Source: Thermoanaerobaculia bacterium | GTDB lineage: Bacteria > Acidobacteriota > Thermoanaerobaculia > Multivoradales > J023 | Direction: 5' to 3' | DNA length: 64,000 nt | NCBI GenBank assembly: GCA_030431255.1 | Contig: JAUIJL010000014.1 | Coordinates: forward strand, 1 to 64,000 | Shown: positions 1 through 8,271 of the stretch, piece by piece | How positions within the stretch are numbered: the stretch's first letter is position 1 | Layout of the letters: each line of letters starts with the position of its first letter | Notes under the pieces: model-generated | Databases searched by the model: none | Seen by the model: only the letters and a program-made list of their open reading frames with translations | Told to the model about the DNA's origin: nothing | Translations under genes and position numbers: made by a program

Positions 1-1
1 C

Positions 2-385
2 AAGGGTGGCACGAGCGTCTCGGAATTCCGTCTCGACGGCAGCGGTAACCTGACAATTCTCGGTTCCTTGACCGCTTCCGGCTCCACCTACCCGGACTAT
101 GTGTTCCGCGACGGCTACGAGCTGATGCCCTTGGACGACGTAGAGTCTTTCATCGCGGCCAACGGTCATCTCCCGAACGTGAAGTCGGAGGAAGAAGCTG
201 AATTCGGCAAGAGCATCAACATGACCGAGCTGAGCATCACCCTGCTGGAGAAAGTGGAAGAGCTGACCTTGTACACCATCGATCAGCACAAGACCATCGG
301 TAGCCAGCAAGAGACCTTGGAACAGCAGAACGAGCTGATCCGTCAGCTGCAGGCTCGCCTGAGCGCCCTCGAGGCCGGTAAGTGA
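2..385 (+). CDS. C-terminal part of a tail-fibre / S74-type protein (partial)
   Basis: The reading frame is open from base 2, before the ORF-track start at 68, so this is the 3' end of a longer gene cut by the window edge. The visible part is a Gly/Ser-rich strand region, then a 'YPDYVF..GYELMPL..VE.FI..NGHLP' segment, then a coiled coil rich in Gln/Glu/Leu over the last 45 residues. This arrangement is typical of the C-terminal region of tail-fibre-domain and autotransporter-like proteins that carry an intramolecular chaperone of endosialidase type. The exact function is unknown. It ends in TGA and is followed by a strong terminator at 433-464. Confidence 0.7.
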   Translation, partial: KGGTSVSEFRLDGSGNLTILGSLTASGSTYPDYVFRDGYELMPLDDVESFIAANGHLPNVKSEEEAEFGKSINMTELSITLLEKVEELTLYTIDQHKTIGSQQETLEQQNELIRQLQARLSALEAGK

Positions 386-432
386 TCTGATCTCCCGTCC
401 CGATCCTCAGCCTCATATTGAGACTGAAGTAC

Positions 433-464
433 GAAACCCGCGGTCGATTCCGGCCGCGGGTTTC
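433..464. terminator. Bidirectional intrinsic terminator
   Basis: A perfect 11-bp inverted repeat (GAAACCCGCGG / CCGCGGGTTTC) with a 10-nt loop lies between the convergent ends of the tail-fibre gene (ends 385, plus) and the ABC permease (ends 511, minus). It can serve both. Confidence 0.75.
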
Positions 465-510
465 TGCGTTCATCCTCCCGAATTTCCAATGGGTTTTTTC
501 AAACGATTCC

Positions 511-3500
511 CTAAACCTCCGCCTTCAGAGCGGGCAGAAGCTCCGCTTTCAAGGCCCCGCGGGCGGCGATCCAACAGGCGATCCAGCCGACCAGGAAGAT
601 GGCTCCCAGGGTGGAGAGAATCGCTACCCACGGCACGGCCGACACCTGGTGCAGCACGTGGGAGCCGGCGGTCGCGAGGGCGGCGACGGTGCCGATGAGC
701 AGACCCACTGCTAGCAGGGTGAGGTTTTCGATCAGCACCAGCAATCGCAGGGTCGATTTGCGGAATCCGAAGGCACGCAGGGCGGCCAGCTCTCTCCGAC
801 GCTCCATGACGTTGCGGATCAAGACCACCGCCAAGCCCAAGGTGCCGAGCAACAGGCCGAGGCCGCCGAGGGAGCGGAAGGTGGAGAGGTAGGTATTCTG
901 CACGGCGTGGAAGGATTCGAGCTTCTCGCCGGTGGTGACGGCGTCGAAACCGTAGCTCGTCAAGCCCGACTCCAAGGCCTCGAGCACCTCTCGGCTTTTA
1001 CCTTCGGGGGTTTGGATCAAGAAGTAGGGGAAGCCTCCCTGGTTCGGAAAGTGTTTCAGGAAGTGTTGCTCGGAGATCAGCAGCTCGCTCTGGAAGACCG
1101 AGGTTTTGAGACTCGCCACCAGCCGCAGGCGAATGGGCTCGCCCCGCTCGTTCTCCAGATTCAGCTCCCCGCCCAAAGGCAGCTTGAGGATCCATTGGGT
1201 GGAGTTGAAATCGCCGATGGCCGGGATCACGCCGTCTTCCAGCTCTTGATCGAGCAGAGTCCAGGGGTTTTCGACCTCTTCGCTGACCTGCTGGAAGGTG
1301 AATCCCGCCCGCTCGACCTGTGCCTCGGGCACCCCGAGAATTCTCGGCTGCTCCGGTTGGTAGAGGTTCAAACAGCTGGTGTCGTCGCCGGGTAGTAGCC
1401 GGAAAGGCATGACCTGGGTATTTTCCAACAACGATTCCGCGTCGTCGGGCAGCCCGAGCTCGAAACGACCGTCGGCGTCGCCGAGGTCTTGTTGCAGGGG
1501 CACGTCCGCTTGGGCCACCAATTGATAGCCACCGGCACCCGAGTCCAGACCCAGCTCCATGTCGGAGAAATCCTCTTGATAGGCCGCCACGGTGACGATG
1601 AGGAACGCCGCGAAAGCCACCAGGGTGGTCGACAGCAAGCTGCGACCCCGGTGTCGTCGGCTATTGATGACCGCCATGCGCAAATAGGCACCCCAGCCCG
1701 GACGGGAGAGGGCCCCGGCTTGGGGACGGTCGATCCAAACGGCGAAGAAGGCGAGCAGGCCCACCAACAGGCAAGGGCCGGCAATGCCGAAGATCAACGG
1801 GCTGTCGAGCTCACCGGCGATGAAGGCGTAGGCCAGCGCGCTGAAAGCTAGGCCGAGAGCGATGATCGCCGTCCACCGGGCCGCTTTGCCGGAGCGCGAG
1901 GCCCGGTCCGCGACCGCGCCCCGCAAGAGCTGTGGGGTCGGCGTGCGGCCGGCTTTACGGACGGTCAAGAAGATGGTCACACCCACGACCACCAGGGAGG
2001 CCAGGAATCCACCGATCAAGGTGGTCGGGCTGACGTGCAGGGTCAGGCGCGAGGTGCCGACCGCCGGCAGCCACCAGGTGCGTAAGCCGAGCATCATCAG
2101 ATGGGCGTAAGCCACCGCCCCCACCAGACCGATCAAGGAGCCGACGGCGGCAAGAAAGCCCCCTTGGATCAGCAGCATATTCCTGACGTTTTTGGGCCGA
2201 TAACCGACCGCCAAACGCAGGCCGATCTCCCGCGCTCGTTGCTCCGTGGCCAAGCCGAACAACAAGGAAACCAGGAGCGCGGCGGAGACGATGACGAATT
2301 GGCTCAAGCCGATGAATAACCCACCGAAGTCGGTGGCGCCGCCCGATGCACCTAGGCCCAGGGCCTTGACGGGTTGGAAGCCGAGGGCGAAGGCGGCCAT
2401 GGGCAAACGTTTCACGGCGCCGGCGGCGAACGACTCGGTGAAGCTCTGTAGCTCCCCTGGCTCCGACGGACCGGCGATGCGCATGGCGGTCAGATCGCCC
2501 CAGCGATTACCCCACAGCTCACGGCCGGTTTGCAGGCCGACGAAAGCCTTTGGGGTTCCGCGATACTCGTCCCAATAGTCTTCGTCCTCGGAGCCGATCT
2601 TGCCCAAGTCGATGGGAAACGGCGGATCCCAATCGGACATGTTGGTGCTGCCGGCTATGCCCGGATATTCCTGGGTGAGGGTCGGATCCGCGGCCAAGCC
2701 CTCCATCGCCAAGATGCCGCGAACGGTGAACGTTCGGCTTTCCTCGAAGAGATCTTCCCGCGGGCCGACGACGAAATAGTCGAGGGTCAGCGGATCGCCG
2801 ACCTGGGCCTCCAGCCGCTCGGCGGTCCAAGCATTGAGCAGGATCTCATCGTCGTCGAGGGCCGGGGCGGGCTCGCCGTCCACTAGGCGTAGGGGGCCGA
2901 ATGCCTCCGAAATCGGAGTCGGCAATGCGCCGACGGTGGAATAAGGCACCTGCCGCTCGCCCACCCGCAGGGCGTTGGCCAGGTAGCTGAGCATCGACAT
3001 CGCCTCGGCGTTTCGCTCGTCCGCCTCCGCTTGCAGGGCGGCGGCCACCGCCGGCTTGAGGATGAATTCATCGGATTCGAGGCTGACGATTCCGTCGCGT
3101 GAGGTCACCAACAAACCCAGCTCTTCGGGGCTCAGATGTTTCTGGAGCAGGCCGTTGAGCTGCTCGGCCTCCGCGCGGGCGTCCTCGGGAGACGCGTCCG
3201 GTTGTTGGGAGGAGACCACCAACGCGTTGACCGATCCTTCCTGATCGAGGGCCTTCTGAAGGGCATCGAGGGGCACGAAGGCGTTGTAGGAAGAGCTTTG
3301 GTGCACAGCCAAGCCAAAGGCCCCGAGCCGACGATCGTCGATGATGTCGTGGATTTGCAGCCGAATGGTTTTGACCACGCTGGCGGTGTCGTCGCGGGAG
3401 AGCAGGGATCCGCTCGGCACCTGGGTGAAACGTTGCAGGGAGACCAGGACGGAGTCTCCGACCTCGGCGCTCAGGGCCTGGGCCAGCCCTTGGTTGACCA

Positions 3501-3927
3501 CCACCGGCGGGAAAACGCCGCCTTCTGCGCCGGCGAAGAGGTCGGGGGCCTCGCCGCCGATGGCGTCACCCCCGGAGAAGATCTCGATGAACCTCGAATC
3601 CACCCCTTGGAGACCCACTTGGGACGCACGGGTTTTCTTTTCCGCGTGCTCGGCGGAACCTTGGAGCAGAATCGCCGGAGCGACGGCGCGAAACGACGCG
3701 CTCAGCTCGGGATCGCTGGCCAGGCGGTCGGCCACCTCGTCGGGAAGGAAACGTTGGCCGGTGACCGCGTGGTCGATGCCGCCGAGGCGTTCGAGGGTGA
3801 GGTCTTTCAAGCTGCCGCGCACGGATTCGCCGACGATCAACGCGCCTGTGAGCACCGCCGAAGCCACCGCCGCGCCGGCGGTGACCGCTAGGCTCATCCG
3901 CCAGTAATAGCTCAGATCTCGACGCAT
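511..3927 (-). CDS. Large FtsX-like ABC transporter permease
   Basis: A 1138-residue inner-membrane permease. A TM helix near the N-terminus (about 12-32) is followed by a roughly 500-residue periplasmic region. A first FtsX block of TM helices follows ('VIVSAALLVSLLFGLATEQRAREIGLRLAVGYRPKNV'), then two central helices. After a second large periplasmic domain comes the C-terminal FtsX block ('LGGLGLLLGTLGLAVVLIRNVMERRRELAALRAFGF'). The 'ERRxElaalRAxGf' motif before the last helices is the FtsX/MacB hallmark. It is much longer than MacB or LolC (about 400-650 aa) and resembles the long two-FtsX-domain permeases. It overlaps the ATPase gene by 16 nt, so the two form one exporter or lipoprotein-handling complex. 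The substrate is unknown. Confidence 0.88.
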   Translation of the reverse strand: MRRDLSYYWRMSLAVTAGAAVASAVLTGALIVGESVRGSLKDLTLERLGGIDHAVTGQRFLPDEVADRLASDPELSASFRAVAPAILLQGSAEHAEKKTRASQVGLQGVDSRFIEIFSGGDAIGGEAPDLFAGAEGGVFPPVVVNQGLAQALSAEVGDSVLVSLQRFTQVPSGSLLSRDDTASVVKTIRLQIHDIIDDRRLGAFGLAVHQSSSYNAFVPLDALQKALDQEGSVNALVVSSQQPDASPEDARAEAEQLNGLLQKHLSPEELGLLVTSRDGIVSLESDEFILKPAVAAALQAEADERNAEAMSMLSYLANALRVGERQVPYSTVGALPTPISEAFGPLRLVDGEPAPALDDDEILLNAWTAERLEAQVGDPLTLDYFVVGPREDLFEESRTFTVRGILAMEGLAADPTLTQEYPGIAGSTNMSDWDPPFPIDLGKIGSEDEDYWDEYRGTPKAFVGLQTGRELWGNRWGDLTAMRIAGPSEPGELQSFTESFAAGAVKRLPMAAFALGFQPVKALGLGASGGATDFGGLFIGLSQFVIVSAALLVSLLFGLATEQRAREIGLRLAVGYRPKNVRNMLLIQGGFLAAVGSLIGLVGAVAYAHLMMLGLRTWWLPAVGTSRLTLHVSPTTLIGGFLASLVVVGVTIFLTVRKAGRTPTPQLLRGAVADRASRSGKAARWTAIIALGLAFSALAYAFIAGELDSPLIFGIAGPCLLVGLLAFFAVWIDRPQAGALSRPGWGAYLRMAVINSRRHRGRSLLSTTLVAFAAFLIVTVAAYQEDFSDMELGLDSGAGGYQLVAQADVPLQQDLGDADGRFELGLPDDAESLLENTQVMPFRLLPGDDTSCLNLYQPEQPRILGVPEAQVERAGFTFQQVSEEVENPWTLLDQELEDGVIPAIGDFNSTQWILKLPLGGELNLENERGEPIRLRLVASLKTSVFQSELLISEQHFLKHFPNQGGFPYFLIQTPEGKSREVLEALESGLTSYGFDAVTTGEKLESFHAVQNTYLSTFRSLGGLGLLLGTLGLAVVLIRNVMERRRELAALRAFGFRKSTLRLLVLIENLTLLAVGLLIGTVAALATAGSHVLHQVSAVPWVAILSTLGAIFLVGWIACWIAARGALKAELLPALKAEV

Positions 3928-4604
3928 ACGCCCTCCTGGAGGTCGAAACGGCGGTCGAAGCGCGCGGCCAGCTCCATGCTGTGGGTGACGACGATCAGAA
4001 TCGTCTCCTCCACGGCGTGCAAATCGAGCAGCAGATCGCTGATTTTGGTGGCGGTCTTGGGGTCCAACGAGCCGGTGGGCTCGTCGCAGAGCAAGAGGCT
4101 GGGTTGGTTGACCAGGGCGCGGGCGACCGCGACCCGTTGGCGCTCACCGCCGGAAAGCTCCGCCGGGCGATGGCCGAGGCGATGGCTCAGGCCCACTTTG
4201 TCCAACAGCTCCTTGGCCCGTTCCTCGGAACCGGTCGGCGGATCGGTGAATGCGAGGGTGGGGATCAGGACATTTTCCAGCACCGAATATTGGGGCAGCA
4301 GATGATGCTCTTGGAAAATGAATCCTACGTTGCGGTTGCGGAAGCGGGCGAGCTGATCGTCGTCGAGCTCGAAGGGACGAACCCCTTCGATGTCCACGGT
4401 CCCGGAGGTTGGGGTATCCAGGGTGCCGATGATCTGCAATAGGGTGGATTTGCCCGATCCCGACGGCCCGGTGATCACCAGGTTGCTGCCCTTGTCCATG
4501 CTGAAGCTAGCGCCGCGCAGCACCTCGACCTCGTCGGCCCCGGGGGCCGCGCGGTAGATTTTTCGCAAATCCGTGACGAGCAGGGTGGGAGCGTCTGGGG
4601 TCAT
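3912..4604 (-). CDS. ABC transporter ATP-binding protein (LolD/MacB class)
   Basis: A 230-residue ATPase. Walker A is GPSGSGKS (46-53), the Q-loop region 'FIFQEHHLLPQYSVLENV' is typical of the LolD/MacB/DevA group, the signature is LSGGERQRVAVARAL and Walker B is LLLCDEPTGSLD. The length matches stand-alone LolD-type subunits. Its 3' end overlaps the start of the FtsX-like permease gene by 16 nt, indicating translational coupling and a shared complex. The class uses ATP hydrolysis to drive conformational change in FtsX-type permeases rather than alternating-access import. Confidence 0.95.
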   Translation of the reverse strand: MTPDAPTLLVTDLRKIYRAAPGADEVEVLRGASFSMDKGSNLVITGPSGSGKSTLLQIIGTLDTPTSGTVDIEGVRPFELDDDQLARFRNRNVGFIFQEHHLLPQYSVLENVLIPTLAFTDPPTGSEERAKELLDKVGLSHRLGHRPAELSGGERQRVAVARALVNQPSLLLCDEPTGSLDPKTATKISDLLLDLHAVEETILIVVTHSMELAARFDRRFDLQEGVCVEI

Positions 4605-4873
4605 AGCGGGTTCTCCTCGACAATCGGCTGGGGGTTCACTGCTTATGGGTTCGAGCTTAACGGTTTGCCGTCCAGAAGCGAGCTCGCAGACGGTCGGCTG
4701 GGTGTCCTGCGGGCGTCGCTACGAACTCGCGCCGCCGCTGCTGTGCCGTCCTAAACTGCTAATGTGGTGGGGTTTAGTCCGATTCTTAATTTGTGCCGCT
4801 CAGACAAGCTTCGCTTCCGTCCTCGGTCCACCCAGCCTCAGGTTAGCTCGCAACCACCGCCTAGGAACACGAT

Positions 4874-5305
4874 CTAGTTGGATCGAGAAGGTGCTTCTTC
4901 TAATTGATCGGCCAGGAAGGCGGGGATTGGAACGGCTTCGAGCTTGGGGCCGCCGATTCGGCAGCAGATGCAGGTGATTTGACCCGTGGCCACGGCCCGT
5001 CCCTCGGTGGAGATGTCGAATCCCCAGGTGAGGGATTTGGTGCCCTTACGGCGCACGACCACGCGGATATCCAGGATGTCTCCGAGCTTGGCGGGGCTTC
5101 GATACTCGCAGCTGGTGGCCACTCGTGGCCAGCCGATTTCGTGGCCTTCGTGCTCGAAGTGGACCTGTTGACCTTCGCCCAGTAGGGAGCGCAGGAATTC
5201 GTGCTCCGCCGCCTCCATGAACGAAAAAAAGCGCGCGAAGTGAACGATGCGCGCCATGTCGGTATCGGCGAATTCTACCCGCCGCTGGGTGTGAAACTCA
5301 TGCAT
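4874..5305 (-). CDS. Acyl-CoA thioesterase, 4HBT/YbgC hot-dog fold
   Basis: A 143-residue single hot-dog domain protein. The N-terminal 'VEFADTDMARIVHFARFFSFMEAAEHEF' matches the 4-hydroxybenzoyl-CoA thioesterase/YbgC active-site segment (Asp within D-x-D-x2-x-I-V-H). 'CEYRSPAKLGDILDIRVVV' is the typical second half of the fold. It would hydrolyse an acyl- or aroyl-CoA in the cytoplasm. It is a separate unit, with 269 nt to the ABC operon and REP-like repeats upstream. It may supply free acids to the LuxE-like enzyme nearby, but that link is only positional. Confidence 0.85.
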   Translation of the reverse strand: MHEFHTQRRVEFADTDMARIVHFARFFSFMEAAEHEFLRSLLGEGQQVHFEHEGHEIGWPRVATSCEYRSPAKLGDILDIRVVVRRKGTKSLTWGFDISTEGRAVATGQITCICCRIGGPKLEAVPIPAFLADQLEEAPSRSN

Positions 5306-5370
5306 GGAATAACGGCTCCGCTCGGTCTTCCGGTGTGGGTGACGCGTGGAATATCAATGTCTGAGTGCGG

Positions 5371-5468
5371 GCGGGGGCAAGCCCCGCCCCTACGTCCTTT
5401 GGTGGGCGCGGGCAATCCCCGCCCCTACGTCCCGAATTTCGACGGAGGGCAATCCCCGCCCTATGTCC
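5371..5468. repeat. Three REP-like GC-rich palindromic units
   Basis: Three near-identical units of about 26 bp occur at 5371-5397, 5406-5432 and 5444-5468. Their shared core is GGGCAATCCCCGCCC(C)TA(C/T)GTCC, the first having CAAG instead of CAAT. The third overlaps the last codons of the glycosyltransferase gene. Related units occur at 31221-31304 and 45720-45745. Confidence 0.75.
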
Positions 5469-6759
5469 CTATCACTTGATGGTAGACGCTCACGGTCTCT
5501 TGCGCCATCTTTGCCGGGTGGAAGTGGTCGCGAATCGCCGCTTGTCCGGCTTCCGCCAGGGCATGTCGTCGCTTGGGTTGTTGCAACAGCTGGTCCAAGG
5601 CCTCGGCCAGCGCCGACGGTGACTCGGGCTCGAAGAGCAGCCCGCCGTCGGTGTGCTCGATCCACTCCGGAAAGGCGCCGTGGTGGGGCAGCACCACGGG
5701 CACGCCGCAGGCGAGGGCTTCGGGCACGAATCGACCCTTGGGCTCGTGGTAGACCGTGGGCACGGAGAAGACGTCGAGGCTGTTCAAGAAATCGATCTTG
5801 CCCTGACGGTCGACCTCGCCGACCCAATCCACTTGGGCGTCCAGCCCCCGGTCGCGGACCCGCTGTTTGAGCTTTTCCACGTAGGCCTCGTCCTTGGGGC
5901 CGAGGAAGCCGGCGATCCGGAGGGTGAGTCGATCCGCCGGGTATTTGGGCGCCAGCAGCTCGAAGGCTTCCACCAGGTGATGCAGGCCTTTTTCCGGGCA
6001 TTGGCGGGCCAAGTAGCCGATCACCAACGAGTCTTCGTGGGGTGGTTTGATCTTCGAGGACGCGATCAGCTCGTCGCTGTCGATGGACAGGCGGGTGATG
6101 TGCACGCGATCCCTCGGAATGCCGTAGCGCTCGGCCATGAAGTCGGCGTAGTAAACGCAAGGGGCGGTGAAGGCCTCGATTTCGGCGCAGCGTTCCCTGA
6201 CCTCTTTTTCTACCTGGGTTTTGAACGGCTCGACCAAATCCTCGAAAAACAGATCCTCGCCCTGGAGGGCGCAGACCACCGGTATCTTCAGCCGTTCCTG
6301 AATGCGACGGGCAAAGCCGGCGAAGAGGGTGAACGACAGATGCACCACGTCGGGTTGGACCACCTCTTCGAGGAAGTCCACCAATTTATCGAGCTCGCGG
6401 GCCTGGTGGCCTTTTTCCCCCTCGAGCATCGACAGGGTGAGGGCTCCGAGGTCGGCGGCATCGGTGGACGCCTTGCCGGCCATTTTGCCGACCCAGCGCA
6501 GCAGGGTGCGATTGTCGAGCAGGCCGTCGAGGAAGCGGCTGTGGCGGAAGAAACCCTTCTGTTGCAGATAGACGTTCAGCGCGCCGAAGAAGATGTGCTC
6601 GTCCGCGACGTTTTTCTCGTCGGTGCGGGTCGGTGTATAGGTCGGCAGCAAGCTGACCTCATGGCCGCTTTCGATCAACGCCGTGGCCAGGGAGTTGTCC
6701 TGCATGCAGGTCCCGCAATACATGCCCGCGGCACCGGCCGTGATGTAGGCAATGTTCAT
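5461..6759 (-). CDS. Glycosyltransferase family 4 (GT-B fold)
   Basis: A 432-residue enzyme. The N-terminal Rossmann half starts 'MNIAYITAGAAGMYCGTC'. The C-terminal GT4 half contains 'VIGYLARQCPEKGLHHLVEAFELL' and the E-x7-E-type motif in 'EPKGRFVPEALACGVPVVLP', where the glutamates contact the donor nucleotide-sugar. It would transfer an activated sugar to an unknown acceptor. The start is well supported by a GAGGAGGT RBS. It follows the halogenase-like gene by 51 nt on the same strand and probably acts last in the same pathway, although a separate surface-glycan role is possible. A REP-like unit overlaps its 3' end. Confidence 0.88.
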   Translation of the reverse strand: MNIAYITAGAAGMYCGTCMQDNSLATALIESGHEVSLLPTYTPTRTDEKNVADEHIFFGALNVYLQQKGFFRHSRFLDGLLDNRTLLRWVGKMAGKASTDAADLGALTLSMLEGEKGHQARELDKLVDFLEEVVQPDVVHLSFTLFAGFARRIQERLKIPVVCALQGEDLFFEDLVEPFKTQVEKEVRERCAEIEAFTAPCVYYADFMAERYGIPRDRVHITRLSIDSDELIASSKIKPPHEDSLVIGYLARQCPEKGLHHLVEAFELLAPKYPADRLTLRIAGFLGPKDEAYVEKLKQRVRDRGLDAQVDWVGEVDRQGKIDFLNSLDVFSVPTVYHEPKGRFVPEALACGVPVVLPHHGAFPEWIEHTDGGLLFEPESPSALAEALDQLLQQPKRRHALAEAGQAAIRDHFHPAKMAQETVSVYHQVIGT

Positions 6760-6810
6760 GATGACCTCCTCGGTCTTCGGCGTCAGGTTCTCGGCTTCAA
6801 ATGCTCGGCC

Positions 6811-8148
6811 TTAGGCCGCGGAGCTCGCGGTTTGGGAGCTACCGCTATCCGTCGGGCCGGCTTGGGAGCCTTCGGAAGGTAGGTCGACCATGGAATCGAG
6901 ATCGCGGTAGAGGGCGGAGAAATCGCGGTCGAAAACATCACCCACCAAAATCTTGACCACCGGAATCCGGTGCTCCGGGAAAGCCTGGAGAAATCGCCCG
7001 AAGCTGAACTCGGGGTGGTAGAAGGCGTAGACCAGCTTGCGGAAGGCCGACATGCCCGCCATCAACCGCGGGGTGAAAGTCTCCAGCCGAGCACGGGAGA
7101 GGTCGTCGTCTTTGAGGGCCGCGTCCACCGTATCCGCGACCATTTCTCCGGACCGAAGGGCGAGCAGCACACCGGTGCTGTACATGGGGTCGAGGAAGCC
7201 GAAGGCGTCGCCGGCCATCACCCAGCCGTCGCCGGCCCCTTGGCGGGTCATGTAGGAAAATTCGTTCAGCACCTGGGCGGGCATCAATTGACGTGCCCCT
7301 TCCACCCGTGGGACCAGTCCGGGGCATTGGCTGAGCTCCTGGTCGAAGATCTCTTGGGGAGAGCCCTCGCGCCCACGGATCAAGTGATCGATGCCGCCGA
7401 CGACGCCCACGGAAGCGACGTTGTCCGGCAGCGGGATGAACCAGAACCAAGATTTCTTCGACGCGGTTTGTAGGATCAGGGTGGCCCCTTCGTCGATGCC
7501 TTCGTCGCGCACGGCACCTTGGAAGTGGGTGAATATCGAGGCTTGGCGCAGATTCGGATCCGTGGTGCGCAATTTGAGCTGGCGGGACATCAGCGCCCGT
7601 TGGCCGGTGGCGTCGACCACCACCCGAGACCGGATCTCCCGGCTTTCGCCCTCGAAATCCGCCCGCACGCCCACCGCGCGATCACCGTCGAAGAGCACTT
7701 CCTTGACCCCGACGCCTTGATGGGCGTGCACGCCCAAGTCGCGGGCGTTGTCGAACATCAGGGTGTCGAATTCGGAGCGCAGCACCTGCCAAGTCTGGCT
7801 TTGCTCGGGCGGCTCGGTTTCGCCGAAATAGAAGGGTGAGCTGGCCTTGCCGGAGCCGGAGAAGAATTGCACGCTGTATTTCTTGGGAAAGGTGCTGGCT
7901 TCCATCCGTTCCACTATGCCCAGACGGCGTAGGACGCCGACCGTGGCCGGGATCAAGGATTCACCGATTTTGAAGCGGGGGAAGCGGTCGCGCTCCAACA
8001 GCAGCACATCGTGGCCCTGTTGGGCGAGCAGGCCGGAGACCGTGGTGCCGGCGGGCCCTCCGCCGATCACCACCGCGTCGTATGCCGAGCGCAGGGTGGT
8101 GAAGTCGCCGGTCCGGGAGGATGAATTCGCGGGGTGTTCTTGTTCCAT
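6811..8148 (-). CDS. Flavin-dependent halogenase-like FAD oxidoreductase
   Basis: A 445-residue flavoprotein. The N-terminal dinucleotide motif GGGPAGTT lies near residues 29-36, followed by 'LLLERDRFPRFKIGESLIP', characteristic of flavin halogenases and related tailoring monooxygenases. 'WFWFIP' matches the WxWxIP signature of flavin halogenases. 'GDAFGFLDPMYSTG' is the second FAD-binding motif. The motif set fits the phenolic/aliphatic (CmlS-like) branch better than the roughly 530-residue tryptophan halogenases. The substrate is unknown, and a non-halogenating relative (epoxidase or reductase) remains possible. It lies in the minus-strand block between a PQQ-like propeller gene and the glycosyltransferase. 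Confidence 0.8.
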   Translation of the reverse strand: MEQEHPANSSSRTGDFTTLRSAYDAVVIGGGPAGTTVSGLLAQQGHDVLLLERDRFPRFKIGESLIPATVGVLRRLGIVERMEASTFPKKYSVQFFSGSGKASSPFYFGETEPPEQSQTWQVLRSEFDTLMFDNARDLGVHAHQGVGVKEVLFDGDRAVGVRADFEGESREIRSRVVVDATGQRALMSRQLKLRTTDPNLRQASIFTHFQGAVRDEGIDEGATLILQTASKKSWFWFIPLPDNVASVGVVGGIDHLIRGREGSPQEIFDQELSQCPGLVPRVEGARQLMPAQVLNEFSYMTRQGAGDGWVMAGDAFGFLDPMYSTGVLLALRSGEMVADTVDAALKDDDLSRARLETFTPRLMAGMSAFRKLVYAFYHPEFSFGRFLQAFPEHRIPVVKILVGDVFDRDFSALYRDLDSMVDLPSEGSQAGPTDSGSSQTASSAA

Positions 8149-8185
8149 GGAGCTGTTCTCGAGCGGTTGTTGTTGAGAGCCGTGG

Positions 8186-8230
8186 CTTGAGTGTCGGTCA
8201 CTTGAGCGTCGGTCACTTGAGAGTCGGTGA
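8186..8230. repeat. Three tandem 15-bp direct repeats
   Basis: CTTGAGTGTCGGTCA, CTTGAGCGTCGGTCA and CTTGAGAGTCGGTGA follow one another exactly in the gap between the propeller gene (ends 8272) and the halogenase-like gene (starts 8148). They may be a protein-binding array or a slippage product. Confidence 0.8.
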
Positions 8231-8271
8231 CCTCGAGGGCTGGTCAGCTTGCGAGCGCTCTCGTTTTCGGC

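Noticed and set aside
5653-6882. 409-codon plus-strand ORF
   Set aside because: Antisense of the glycosyltransferase gene.
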